Shown: one piece after another, positions 1-8,123 of the stretch
How positions within the stretch are numbered: the first letter of the stretch is position 1
Layout: each line of letters begins with the position of its first letter
Assembly: GCA_017392525.1 (NCBI GenBank)
Contig: JAFOVD010000010.1
Span: forward strand, 1-64,000
Direction of reading: 5' to 3'
DNA: 64,000 nucleotides
Source: Lachnospiraceae bacterium
GTDB lineage: Bacteria; Bacillota; Clostridia; Lachnospirales; Lachnospiraceae
Notes under the pieces: model-generated
What the model was told of the DNA's origin: nothing
The model's database searches: none
Seen by the model: only the letters and a program-made list of their open reading frames with translations
Program-made: the position numbers and the translations under genes

Positions 1-732
1 GATGAACCATTCATCAAGCTCTTTAACCAGGGTATGATTACCGGAAAGAACGGTATTAAGATGAGTAAGTCTAAGGGAAATGTTGTTTCTCCGGATGATC
101 TCGTTCGTGATTATGGTTGTGATAGTTTAAGACTTTATGAGTTATTTGTTGGACCTCCTGAATTGGATTCTGAATGGGATGACAGAGGTATCGACGGTGT
201 CTATCGTTTTATCTCTAGATTCTGGAATCTTGTATTAGATCATAAGGATGATAATGTTGAGGCAACAAAAGAGATGCTTCGTATTCGTCATAATATGGTT
301 TATGATATCACAACTCGTTTAGAGAACTTTGGCTTGAATACTGTTATTTCCAAATTTATGGAATATAACAATACATTAATTGACCTTGCTAAGAAGGGTG
401 GAATTGACAAGGACACACTTGAAACATTTGTTATCCTTCTGGCACCTTTTGCTCCTCATATTTCCGAGGAACTCTACGAAAAGTTGGGACATGACACATC
501 AGTATTTGATGCAGGATGGCCAGCATATGATGAGAAGATGATGGAAGCAGATGAGATTGAGATCCCTGTACAGATTAATGGCAAGACAAAAGTTGTTATT
601 TCTGTAGCTAAGGACATCTCAAAGGATGAAGCTATTTCAAAGGGTAAAGAGGCACTTGGTGATAAACTTACCGGAAATATTATTAAAGAGATTTATGTAC
701 CTGGTAAGATTGTAAATATTGTAGCTAAATAA
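1..732 (+). CDS. leuS: Leucyl-tRNA synthetase, C-terminal part (5' end outside window)
   Basis: Charges tRNA-Leu with leucine in the cytoplasm. The reading frame is open from base 1 and has no start here, so this is the C-terminal ~243 residues of a protein that is normally ~800 residues. The class I signature KMSKS is encoded at 58-72, followed by the catalytic-core end (SPDDLVRDYGCDSLRLY) and the anticodon-binding helical domain, with the small C-terminal domain (IPVQINGKTK) typical of bacterial LeuRS. An in-frame ATG at 34 is internal, because the residues before it (DEPFIKLFNQG) match the family. A hairpin terminator follows directly. Confidence 0.97.
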   Translation, partial: DEPFIKLFNQGMITGKNGIKMSKSKGNVVSPDDLVRDYGCDSLRLYELFVGPPELDSEWDDRGIDGVYRFISRFWNLVLDHKDDNVEATKEMLRIRHNMVYDITTRLENFGLNTVISKFMEYNNTLIDLAKKGGIDKDTLETFVILLAPFAPHISEELYEKLGHDTSVFDAGWPAYDEKMMEADEIEIPVQINGKTKVVISVAKDISKDEAISKGKEALGDKLTGNIIKEIYVPGKIVNIVAK

Positions 733-744
733 GTGTTTTAGAAT

Positions 745-786
745 AAAACACATCGCACCAATTTAATTTCTGCGGTGTGTTTTTTT
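745..786 (+). terminator. Rho-independent terminator after leuS
   Basis: The arm AACACATCGCA pairs with TGCGGTGTGTT (one T-G wobble) around a 13-base AT-rich loop and is followed by a run of T. It lies only about 19 bases before the icd start codon, with the icd ribosome site in between. Confidence 0.85.
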
Positions 787-804
787 CAAAAGAGGAAGGT
801 TTTT

Positions 805-2013
805 ATGGAAAGAATTAAGATGACTACTCCATTGGTTGAGATGGACGGCGACGAAATGACTAGAATTTTATGGAAGATGATTAAAGATGATTTGATTCTT
901 CCGTTTGTGGATTTAAAATCCGAATACTATGATCTGGGACTAGAGCATAGAAATGAGACAAATGATCAGGTTACTGTAGATGCAAGTAATGCAACTAAGA
1001 AGTATGGTGTTGCAGTTAAGTGTGCAACTATTACTCCAAATGCAGCTCGTATGGATGAATATCATCTGAAAGAGATGTGGAAGAGTCCAAATGGTACAAT
1101 TCGTGCAATGCTTGACGGTACGGTTTTCCGTGCACCAATTGTTGTGAAAGGTATTGAACCAAATGTTCGCACATGGAAGAAACCGATTACCATTGCAAGA
1201 CATGCCTATGGTGATGTTTATAAGGCAACTGAAATGAAGATTCCTGCTGCAGGTAAAGTAGAGTTGGTTTATACCAAGGAAGACGGAACTGAAGAGCGTT
1301 CTTTGATTCATAACTTTACAGGCGCCGGTGTTGTTCAGGGACAGCATAATATCTGTGCATCCATCGAAAGCTTTGCACGTAGTTGCTTTGAATATGCGTT
1401 ATCTACAAAACAGGATCTCTGGTTTTCCAGTAAAGATACAATCTCAAAGAGCTATGACCATACTTTTAAGGATGTTTTCCAGGAAATCTTTGATGCAGAA
1501 TATAAAGAGAAATTTGAAGCGTCCGGAATTGAGTATTTCTATACTTTAATTGACGATGCAGTTGCGCGTGTAATGAAATCAGAGGGTGGATTTATTTGGG
1601 CATGTAAGAACTACGATGGAGATGTTATGTCTGATATGATTTCTTCAGCTTTTGGTTCACTTGCGATGATGACATCCGTTTTGGTTTCTCCTCATGGATA
1701 TTTTGAATATGAGGCTGCACATGGAACGGTTCAGAGACATTATTATAAACACTTAAAGGGTGAGAAGACCTCTACAAACTCTGTTGCAACAATTTTTGCA
1801 TGGAGTGGTGCCCTGAGAAAAAGAGGTGAATTAGACGGACTTCCGGAACTTGTGAAGTTCGCAGACGATCTGGAGAAGGCTTGCCTTGGAACAATCGAAA
1901 ATGGTGTAATGACAGGTGATTTGGCTCGTATTACAACGATTCCAAATCCTACCACCGTTGATTCTGAAGGTTTCATTAAAGCCATCCGTAAAACTTTGGA
2001 GGAAAACCTATAA
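805..2013 (+). CDS. icd: NADP-dependent isocitrate dehydrogenase (dimeric type)
   Basis: Oxidative decarboxylation of isocitrate to 2-oxoglutarate with NADP+, supplying glutamate precursor and NADPH. The 402-residue protein is of the homodimeric, eukaryote-like IDH family rather than the E. coli Icd type: it begins with [12 protein letters not shown], has the [18 protein letters not shown] substrate-loop region, and near the C-terminus the [14 protein letters not shown] segment typical of the NADP-binding site. I chose ATG 805 because AGAGGAAGG lies just upstream; an in-frame GTG at 775 sits inside the leuS terminator. The stop codon abuts the next gene's ATG, so icd and the ABC-F gene are probably cotranscribed. 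Confidence 0.95.
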   Translation: MERIKMTTPLVEMDGDEMTRILWKMIKDDLILPFVDLKSEYYDLGLEHRNETNDQVTVDASNATKKYGVAVKCATITPNAARMDEYHLKEMWKSPNGTIRAMLDGTVFRAPIVVKGIEPNVRTWKKPITIARHAYGDVYKATEMKIPAAGKVELVYTKEDGTEERSLIHNFTGAGVVQGQHNICASIESFARSCFEYALSTKQDLWFSSKDTISKSYDHTFKDVFQEIFDAEYKEKFEASGIEYFYTLIDDAVARVMKSEGGFIWACKNYDGDVMSDMISSAFGSLAMMTSVLVSPHGYFEYEAAHGTVQRHYYKHLKGEKTSTNSVATIFAWSGALRKRGELDGLPELVKFADDLEKACLGTIENGVMTGDLARITTIPNPTTVDSEGFIKAIRKTLEENL

Positions 2014-3936
2014 ATGGTAGTTTCTATACAGAACGTCAGCAAATCCTTTAGCGCCGGACCGGTGCTAAAGGATATTTCTTTTCAAGTAAATGAAGGAGAT
2101 AAGCTGGCTATTATTGGAAATAATGGAACAGGAAAATCTACACTACTTAAAATTATTGTTGGTGAAGAACATGAAGACAGTGGAGAAATTGTTCTTGGTA
2201 AAAATGTAACACTGGGATATCTTGCACAGTATCAATCTGATAATCTATCCGGAAAAATCTATGATATTGTACTTTCCGCAAGAGAAGATTTACTTGCTAT
2301 GGAAAGGAATCTCCGTAATATGGAAATGAAAATGTGCGATATCGATATAAATGAGATGGATCATTTCATGGATATTTATCATAAAAAATCCAAGGAATTT
2401 GAAGATCTGGGTGGATTAACATTTCGAAGTGAAGTAAATGGCGTATTAAAGGGACTTGGATTCTCGGAAGAGGATTTCGAAAAAGATTTAAACACCCTTT
2501 CCGGAGGTCAGAAAACCCGTGTCGCAATGGGTAGATTATTAATTCAAAAGCCATCTGTTCTTCTATTGGATGAGCCTATTAACCATTTGGATTTAAATTC
2601 AATTCAGTGGTTAGAGAATTACCTGGCTCAATATGAAGGGGCAGTAATTATCGTTGCTCATGATCGCTATTTTCTTGATCGTGTAGTTAATCGTGTAGTT
2701 GATTTATCCCAACACAAGGCGGTTTGCTATAAGGGTAATTATTCTGATTACGCAAAGCAAAAAGAAGAACGAGATAAAACTCTTATGCATCAATATGAAA
2801 AACAGGAGAAGTTTATTGAGCATCAGGAGGCGGTTATTGATAAATTAAAACAGTTTAACCGTGAAAAATCAATTAAACGTGCTGAGTCTCGTATTAAAGT
2901 TCTGGATAAAATCGAGCGTATGGATGCACCTGCTCTTGACTCTAGGAAAATGAATCTTACTTTAGAACCAGATATCAGATCCGGTAATGATGTATTACAA
3001 GTATCAAATATCAGTAAATCTTTTGATGATATAACGCTGTTTGAAAACTTAAACTTTGAGATACATCGCGGTGAGCGTGTGGCAATTCTCGGAGACAACG
3101 GAACCGGGAAAACGACAATTTTAAAGTTGATTACCGGTAGAAAAGACAAAGACGCCGGCATGATTACTTTAGGCGCCAATGTCACAATTGGTTATTATGA
3201 TCAGGAACAGCAGGAGCTGGATGAGAATAAAACCTTATTTGAAGAAATGCAGGATGCCTACCCGCAGCTGAATGATACACGTATTCGAAATGTACTCGCT
3301 GCGTTTTTATTTACTGGAGATGAGGTTTTTCAGCCTATAAAAACTCTAAGTGGTGGTGAAAGAGGTCGTGTTTCTCTTGCTAAACTTATGCTATCCGGAG
3401 CTAATCTTTTGATTCTCGATGAGCCAACAAACCATTTGGATATGGAATCTAAAGAAATATTAGAGCAGGCTCTTTCTGGATATACAGGCACGTTACTTTA
3501 TGTATCTCATGATCGATATTTTATTCAGAAGACAGCAACAAGAATTCTGGAATTATCGGATCATTGTCTGACAGAGTATCAGGGCGATTACGAATATTAT
3601 TTAAAGAGAAAAGAGGAATTAAAGGAGAAATCGTCCTTAACTGATTCCGGAGCTGCAAATGAGGAACAGCTTTCCGATAACGGTAAGACTGATTGGGCAG
3701 TTCAAAAAGAAGAAGCTAGAAGAATCCAAAAATTGGAACGAGAAAAAGATGCTATCGAGAAAGAAATCGCAGATCTTGAAAATGAGATTGCTGAAATCGA
3801 TGTAGAATATTCAAAGGACGAAGTGGCGCATAATTCCTCAAAATTAAACGAACTCACTGCAAAGCAAAATGAATTAAAAGATCGACTTGAGCAGTGTTAT
3901 GAGAAGTGGGAAGATTTAGAAATGGCACTCTCATAG
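2014..3936 (+). CDS. ABC-F family ATPase (YdiF/Uup-like)
   Basis: Soluble duplicated ABC ATPase, without membrane domain, of the ribosome-associated ABC-F family. Domain 1 has Walker A GNNGTGKS (about residue 35-42), signature LSGGQKTR and Walker B LLLDEPINHLD. A charged inter-domain linker follows (about 230-310). Domain 2 has GDNGTGKT, LSGGERGR and LILDEPTNHLD. A glutamate/lysine-rich coiled-coil tail (about 540-640) resembles Uup/YdiF. Domain 1 departs from the usual DEPTNHLD (Ile for Thr) and SHDRYF (Ala for Ser). The start abuts the icd stop and its GGAGG lies inside icd. The order ABC-F then rex matches ydiF-ydiH in Bacillus. Whether it gives translation rescue, assembly or antibiotic protection cannot be told from sequence. 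Confidence 0.92.
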   Translation: MVVSIQNVSKSFSAGPVLKDISFQVNEGDKLAIIGNNGTGKSTLLKIIVGEEHEDSGEIVLGKNVTLGYLAQYQSDNLSGKIYDIVLSAREDLLAMERNLRNMEMKMCDIDINEMDHFMDIYHKKSKEFEDLGGLTFRSEVNGVLKGLGFSEEDFEKDLNTLSGGQKTRVAMGRLLIQKPSVLLLDEPINHLDLNSIQWLENYLAQYEGAVIIVAHDRYFLDRVVNRVVDLSQHKAVCYKGNYSDYAKQKEERDKTLMHQYEKQEKFIEHQEAVIDKLKQFNREKSIKRAESRIKVLDKIERMDAPALDSRKMNLTLEPDIRSGNDVLQVSNISKSFDDITLFENLNFEIHRGERVAILGDNGTGKTTILKLITGRKDKDAGMITLGANVTIGYYDQEQQELDENKTLFEEMQDAYPQLNDTRIRNVLAAFLFTGDEVFQPIKTLSGGERGRVSLAKLMLSGANLLILDEPTNHLDMESKEILEQALSGYTGTLLYVSHDRYFIQKTATRILELSDHCLTEYQGDYEYYLKRKEELKEKSSLTDSGAANEEQLSDNGKTDWAVQKEEARRIQKLEREKDAIEKEIADLENEIAEIDVEYSKDEVAHNSSKLNELTAKQNELKDRLEQCYEKWEDLEMALS

Positions 3937-3949
3937 ATACATTATGTGT

Positions 3950-3967
3950 TTGTTAAATGTTTGACAT
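3950..3967 (+). promoter_or_regulatory. Rex operator (probable autoregulatory site)
   Basis: The 18 bases TTGTTAAATGTTTGACAT match the clostridial Rex consensus TTGTTAA-N4-TTAACAA at 12 of 14 defined positions. The 3' half-site is the -35 hexamer of the rex promoter, so Rex binding would block RNA polymerase. The match and overlap are seen directly; autoregulation is inferred. Confidence 0.8.
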
Positions 3968-3989
3968 ACCCGAAAAAAGCATCTATAAT
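3961..3989 (+). promoter_or_regulatory. Sigma-A promoter of rex
   Basis: Perfect consensus -35 TTGACA (3961-3966) and -10 TATAAT (3984-3989) with a 17-base spacer, 30 bases before the rex ATG. This is the strongest promoter seen in the window. Confidence 0.9.
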
Positions 3990-4018
3990 TTTAATATAAT
4001 TAGATGGGAGAAAATGGC

Positions 4019-4645
4019 ATGGAAAAAGAAATTTCACAAGCTGTAATTCGCAGAATGCCAAGATACTATCGTTATTTGGGAGAGCTGCTTGATGCGGGGA
4101 CTGAGCGTATCTCCTCGAATGATCTTAGCAAAAGAATGCATGTTACGGCATCACAAATCAGACAGGATTTGAATAATTTCGGGGGTTTTGGACAGCAGGG
4201 TTATGGCTATAATGTCAAATTCCTCTATGAAGAAATCGGTAAGATTTTAGGTTTAAATGAAAAACATAATGTAGTAGTAATTGGTGTTGGTCACTTAGGT
4301 CAGGCAATTGCAAATTATTCTAATTTTGCAGGCTTGGGATTTGAAATCACAGGCCTTTTTGATGTAGACCCAGATGTAGTGGGTAAAGAAATTAACGGTG
4401 TTACCGTACATCATATCGATGATTTAGAAGAGTGTTTAAAAGACCGCAACGTTGATATTGCAGCCCTTACACTTCCAAAGTCACAGGCGGAGAAGACTGC
4501 GCGAAAATTAGTCGAATTAGGTGTAAAAGGTATCTGGAATTTTGCATTGGTTGATTTGGATGAACTGGATGACGTTACAGTTGAGAATGTTCATCTTTCT
4601 GATACACTGATGCAATTGTCCTACAATATCACAAAGAAGAAATAA
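4019..4645 (+). CDS. rex: Redox-sensing transcriptional repressor Rex
   Basis: Senses the NADH/NAD+ ratio and represses fermentation and NADH-reoxidation genes when NADH is low. The 208-residue length is normal. The N-terminal winged helix contains RRMPRYYRYL and the recognition-helix segment (TASQIRQDLNNFG). The Rossmann domain has VVVIGVGHLGQAIANY for NADH binding, and the C-terminal swapped helix ends LSYNITKK. I chose ATG 4019 because GGGAG at 4006-4010 gives the right spacing; the in-frame ATG at 4004 overlaps that ribosome site. The gene has its own promoter overlapped by a Rex operator, so autoregulation is likely. Confidence 0.97.
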   Translation: MEKEISQAVIRRMPRYYRYLGELLDAGTERISSNDLSKRMHVTASQIRQDLNNFGGFGQQGYGYNVKFLYEEIGKILGLNEKHNVVVIGVGHLGQAIANYSNFAGLGFEITGLFDVDPDVVGKEINGVTVHHIDDLEECLKDRNVDIAALTLPKSQAEKTARKLVELGVKGIWNFALVDLDELDDVTVENVHLSDTLMQLSYNITKKK

Positions 4646-4663
4646 TTAGTTTGAGGTGGAGTT

Positions 4664-5365
4664 ATGGATGAATCCTCATTTAAAAATGCTTTAGATTCGG
4701 CAAAAATCCCTATTCTGGTTTTAGATCAGAAATGGCATCGGTTATTTGCAATCAGTGGTAAACCGGAAGATGTCAAAGAAGTGGAAGCGGAATTGAATAC
4801 GCTTTTACAGAAGCAGGGAAAACTGAATACCGATTTAAAGGGTTATAAAAAAGTAAAATCTGATTTGATGCAGTCTATTGTTGAAAATATGGATGCGAAA
4901 GACGAAAACAAATCGACACCGGAGAATCAGAAAAAAGCTGAAACAGACAGACGTCTTATGGATGAATTGAATGCCAAGATGGATGCCTGTGAGGATGAGC
5001 TTTTGGATCTTCCGCCATTGATTCAAGAGAAAAATCGAGAATTAATGATGCTTACCATGGCGTTTTCGTATGATAAACTTCGTACAAATGAATTTGAGAT
5101 TCAGGCAATTTCTGAATGGATTCAGAAGTTCAGAGTAGAATTAAAACGAAATATTATTCGAAAGCAAAACAGGGAGATAAACAATAAGGAAATATATTCT
5201 TATATGCATGATATCTTTGGAAAAGATGTTATTACTTTATTTGATGTGCATTATGAGGATATGGATGTTGTAAAAGCAGAACAAAAAGCAAAAGAGGAAC
5301 TGGCTGCTGAAAGTAAAGCAGTTGTTGAAGAAGAATCAAAGGAATTGGAAAATTATGAAACATGA
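4664..5365 (+). CDS. Conserved hypothetical coiled-coil protein
   Basis: I do not recognise a named family. The 233-residue protein is soluble, with no signal peptide or membrane segment. It starts with a short globular-looking part (residues 1-35, including ILVLDQKWHRLFA), followed by long heptad-like acidic/basic helices (about 35-125), a mixed region containing AISEWIQKFRVELKR, and a charged Glu/Ala tail. The start has AGGTGG seven bases upstream. It lies 18 bases after rex in the same direction, before a hairpin, so it is probably read from the rex promoter. The ending KVMKH-like tail seen in some relatives cannot be checked here. A structural or scaffolding role is only a guess. Confidence 0.75.
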   Translation: MDESSFKNALDSAKIPILVLDQKWHRLFAISGKPEDVKEVEAELNTLLQKQGKLNTDLKGYKKVKSDLMQSIVENMDAKDENKSTPENQKKAETDRRLMDELNAKMDACEDELLDLPPLIQEKNRELMMLTMAFSYDKLRTNEFEIQAISEWIQKFRVELKRNIIRKQNREINNKEIYSYMHDIFGKDVITLFDVHYEDMDVVKAEQKAKEELAAESKAVVEEESKELENYET

Positions 5366-5366
5366 T

Positions 5367-5394
5367 ATACCTCACCATCTGGTGAGGTATTTTC
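5367..5394 (+). terminator. Hairpin terminator after the rex operon
   Basis: Perfect 10-bp stem ATACCTCACC / GGTGAGGTAT with a four-base loop, followed by TTT. The T-tract is short, so it may be a weak terminator or an RNA 3'-end stabiliser. The nnrD ribosome site begins a few bases later. Confidence 0.7.
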
Positions 5395-5410
5395 CATGCG
5401 AGGAAAAATT

Positions 5411-6907
5411 ATGAAATATATTTTTAACAGTAAACAGATGTATCAGATAGAACAGACTGCTATGGAGGAATATGGTGTTCCATCTTTGGTTTTGATGGAA
5501 AGAGCAGCTCTTTCTGTTGTTTCTGAATTATACCATCAGAACTTGCAAGATCATCCTTTTGTTGTTCTGTGTGGAACTGGAAATAATGGCGCCGATGGGA
5601 TCGCTGTAGCCAGAATTTTAGCCGAACAGAAAAAGAATGTCTGTGTTTATCTGATTGGTGATTATACAAAGTGTACCCGTGAAAATAAGGCTCAACTTAA
5701 GATGCTGGACGCCTATGGAGTTACAAAGCTTACAGAACTGCCACCGGAGAATCCTGAAATTGTATATGTGGATGCTCTTTTTGGAATCGGTTGTAGCAGG
5801 CCAATCGAAGGTCTGGCTCTTCAGGTGATACGTGAAATCAATCGACGAAGTGGAATTAAAATAACAATCGATATTCCAAGTGGAATAGATACCTTTGGAC
5901 ATGTGCAGGGGGATGCATTTCAAGCTGATACAACAGTTACATTTTCATATGCTAAAGTTGGTCAAGTATTATATCCAGGGAAATCATACACAGGATCAAT
6001 TGTCGTCTGTGATATAGGAATATCTGACTGTATGATTTCTGACAAACAGGAGAAGTATCTTAGTATTGAAAAAATGGATTGCAGAAAACATATTCCCGGT
6101 CGAATTCCAAACGGAAATAAGGGTGATTTTGGCAAATTATTTATAATTGCAGGATCCTATGGAATGGGCGGCGCTGCCTATTTTGCAAGTAAAGCAGCAT
6201 ATCTTTGTGGTGCCGGTATGGTAAAGATACTTACACCAGCAGAGAATAGTACATTTCTTCAAGAAAAAATTCCGGAAGCTATTCTTTCAATATATGAAGG
6301 GAAATGGAATGAAAAACAGGTTTTAGAAGGATTACAATGGGCAGACGCAGTATTGATAGGTCCTGGAATCGGAACATCCTCCGATATGAAAAAACTTTTG
6401 GAATTTGTATATTCCAATGCTCAAACCCCAGTTGTATGTGATGCGGATGCACTGAATCTTTTATCGGAACATACATCATTGTTATTGAATCCACATACAG
6501 AATGGGTGTTGACGCCACATCTTGGTGAAATGAGTCGTTTACGAAAAGACAGTATTTCATTTATTAAGGAACACCTTATTGAAACAGCAGAAGAATTTGC
6601 AAGGGATTATCAGGTAATCATGGCTCTGAAGGATGCTGTTTCCGTATGTGCAATCCCATATGAAAATACATATATTAATCTTTCGGGAAATGATGGAATG
6701 GCAACAGCCGGTTCCGGAGATGTTTTGTCTGGAATAATCGCAGGATTGATGGTTACAGGTATGAAACCAAGCGAAGCTGCACCGTATGGAATGTACATTC
6801 ATGGCCTGTGTGGAGACCATGCTGCTAAGAGTAAATCATCCTATAGTATGATGGCTTCTGATATTTTAGACAGTATTTCTTATGTTTTTAATGAAATGCA
6901 AGCTTAA
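5411..6907 (+). CDS. nnrD: Bifunctional NAD(P)HX epimerase / ADP-dependent NAD(P)HX dehydratase
   Basis: Repairs hydrated NADH and NADPH: the N-terminal epimerase (YjeF_N, about residues 1-215) interconverts R and S forms, and the C-terminal carbohydrate-kinase-like dehydratase (about 230-498) restores NAD(P)H using ADP. Visible motifs are GTGNNGADGIAVAR and DIPSGIDT in the epimerase half, and AGSYGMGGAAYFASKAA, VLTPHLGEMSRL and the active-site loop GNDGMATAGSGDVLSGIIAGL in the kinase-fold half. I chose ATG 5411 because GCGAGGA lies directly before it; ATG 5396 precedes the ribosome site. Fusion of both activities is usual. Placement next to rex keeps NADH-related genes together. Confidence 0.95.
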   Translation: MKYIFNSKQMYQIEQTAMEEYGVPSLVLMERAALSVVSELYHQNLQDHPFVVLCGTGNNGADGIAVARILAEQKKNVCVYLIGDYTKCTRENKAQLKMLDAYGVTKLTELPPENPEIVYVDALFGIGCSRPIEGLALQVIREINRRSGIKITIDIPSGIDTFGHVQGDAFQADTTVTFSYAKVGQVLYPGKSYTGSIVVCDIGISDCMISDKQEKYLSIEKMDCRKHIPGRIPNGNKGDFGKLFIIAGSYGMGGAAYFASKAAYLCGAGMVKILTPAENSTFLQEKIPEAILSIYEGKWNEKQVLEGLQWADAVLIGPGIGTSSDMKKLLEFVYSNAQTPVVCDADALNLLSEHTSLLLNPHTEWVLTPHLGEMSRLRKDSISFIKEHLIETAEEFARDYQVIMALKDAVSVCAIPYENTYINLSGNDGMATAGSGDVLSGIIAGLMVTGMKPSEAAPYGMYIHGLCGDHAAKSKSSYSMMASDILDSISYVFNEMQA

Positions 6908-6910
6908 AAT

Positions 6911-6919
6911 TGCTATAAT
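6911..6919 (+). promoter_or_regulatory. Extended -10 promoter element of alr
   Basis: TGCTATAAT, an extended -10 (TGN plus perfect TATAAT), lies 39 bases before the alr start, in the gap after nnrD. No good -35 is seen, which is tolerated for extended -10 promoters. Confidence 0.6.
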
Positions 6920-6957
6920 AAAGTTTCAATGTGTGTTTTTAGGAGGAAATTTTAATT

Positions 6958-8118
6958 ATGGATAAAAACCGTGTATGGGCAGAGGTATATCTTGATGCAA
7001 TCAAGAGCAACATGGATGCCATGCATGAGAACCTGAAACCCGGTACAAAAATGATGGCCGTTTTAAAGGCGGATGGCTATGGCCATGGTGCTGTTGAAAT
7101 TGCAAAAATGTTAGAAGAGGTACCGTATGTATTTGGTTATGCTGCAGCAACAGTTGATGAGGCGCTTGATTTAAGAGCAGCAGATGTAAAGAAGCCGATC
7201 TTAATTTTGGGTTATACATTTGAAGATACATATGAGGATATGATTTTAAATAATATTCGACCAACCTTCTTTACTTATCATGATGCGAAGAGATTTTCTG
7301 ATATTGCAGAAAGACTTGGTAAGATTGCCCCTATTCATCTTGCGATTGATACAGGAATGGGACGTATCGGATTTCAGATGAATCGTAAAGCTGTGGATGA
7401 GATCAAGGAGATTTCTAAATTACCTGCAGTTAAACTTGAAGGTGTGTTTACACATTTTGCTAGAGCCGATGAAATGGATAAGACTGCAACAAAAGAGCAG
7501 TATGATCTCTTTATGCAGATGATTCATGAACTTGAAAACAATGGTGTGACATTTGAGATTCATCATTGTGCTAATTCAGCGGCTATTTTAGAATTCCCTG
7601 ATGCCAATCTAGAAATGGTGCGTGCCGGGATTACCATGTATGGATTATGGCCGTCTGAAGAAATGGATCATAGTTTTCCGTTAGAACCGGCACTTTCATT
7701 GTATACTCATATAGTACACATTAAAGATGTTGATGCCGGAACAACGGTAAGTTATGGTGGAACATTTGTAGCTGAAGAACCAATGCGTATTGCAACTATT
7801 CCGGTTGGTTATGCTGACGGTTACGCCAGATCATTATCCGGATGTGGATATGTATTGATTCGTGGTCATAAAGCACCTATCCTTGGGCGTGTTTGCATGG
7901 ATCAGTTTATGGTGGATGTAACAAATATTCCGGATGCTGAAGTTCTCGACAAGGTTACTTTGATAGGAACAGATGGAGAGCACAAGATTACATTGGATAA
8001 ACTCGGAGATTTGTCACATAGATTTAATTATGAATTTGTTTGTGATCTCGGAATTCGTATTCCGCGTGTTTATTTTAAGAATGGTAAAGTTGTTGCTGAA
8101 AAGGATTATATAGGATAA
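6958..8118 (+). CDS. alr: Alanine racemase
   Basis: PLP-dependent interconversion of L- and D-alanine for peptidoglycan. The 386-residue length is normal. The PLP lysine is K37 in MAVLKADGYGHGA, the second catalytic base is Y266 in TVSYGGTF, and PVGYADGYAR and GRVCMDQFMVD are further family blocks. An AGGAGG ribosome site stands before ATG 6958. It probably has its own promoter (extended -10 at 6911-6919). The next gene follows after five bases, so they are cotranscribed. D-alanine from this enzyme would feed the Mre/PBP wall-synthesis genes further downstream. Confidence 0.97.
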   Translation: MDKNRVWAEVYLDAIKSNMDAMHENLKPGTKMMAVLKADGYGHGAVEIAKMLEEVPYVFGYAAATVDEALDLRAADVKKPILILGYTFEDTYEDMILNNIRPTFFTYHDAKRFSDIAERLGKIAPIHLAIDTGMGRIGFQMNRKAVDEIKEISKLPAVKLEGVFTHFARADEMDKTATKEQYDLFMQMIHELENNGVTFEIHHCANSAAILEFPDANLEMVRAGITMYGLWPSEEMDHSFPLEPALSLYTHIVHIKDVDAGTTVSYGGTFVAEEPMRIATIPVGYADGYARSLSGCGYVLIRGHKAPILGRVCMDQFMVDVTNIPDAEVLDKVTLIGTDGEHKITLDKLGDLSHRFNYEFVCDLGIRIPRVYFKNGKVVAEKDYIG

Positions 8119-8123
8119 CGTCT

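Noticed and set aside
940..1347. Antisense open frame opposite icd
   Set aside because: Shadow of a real gene; Cys/Asn/Thr-rich product typical of reverse-strand translation of AT-rich genes.
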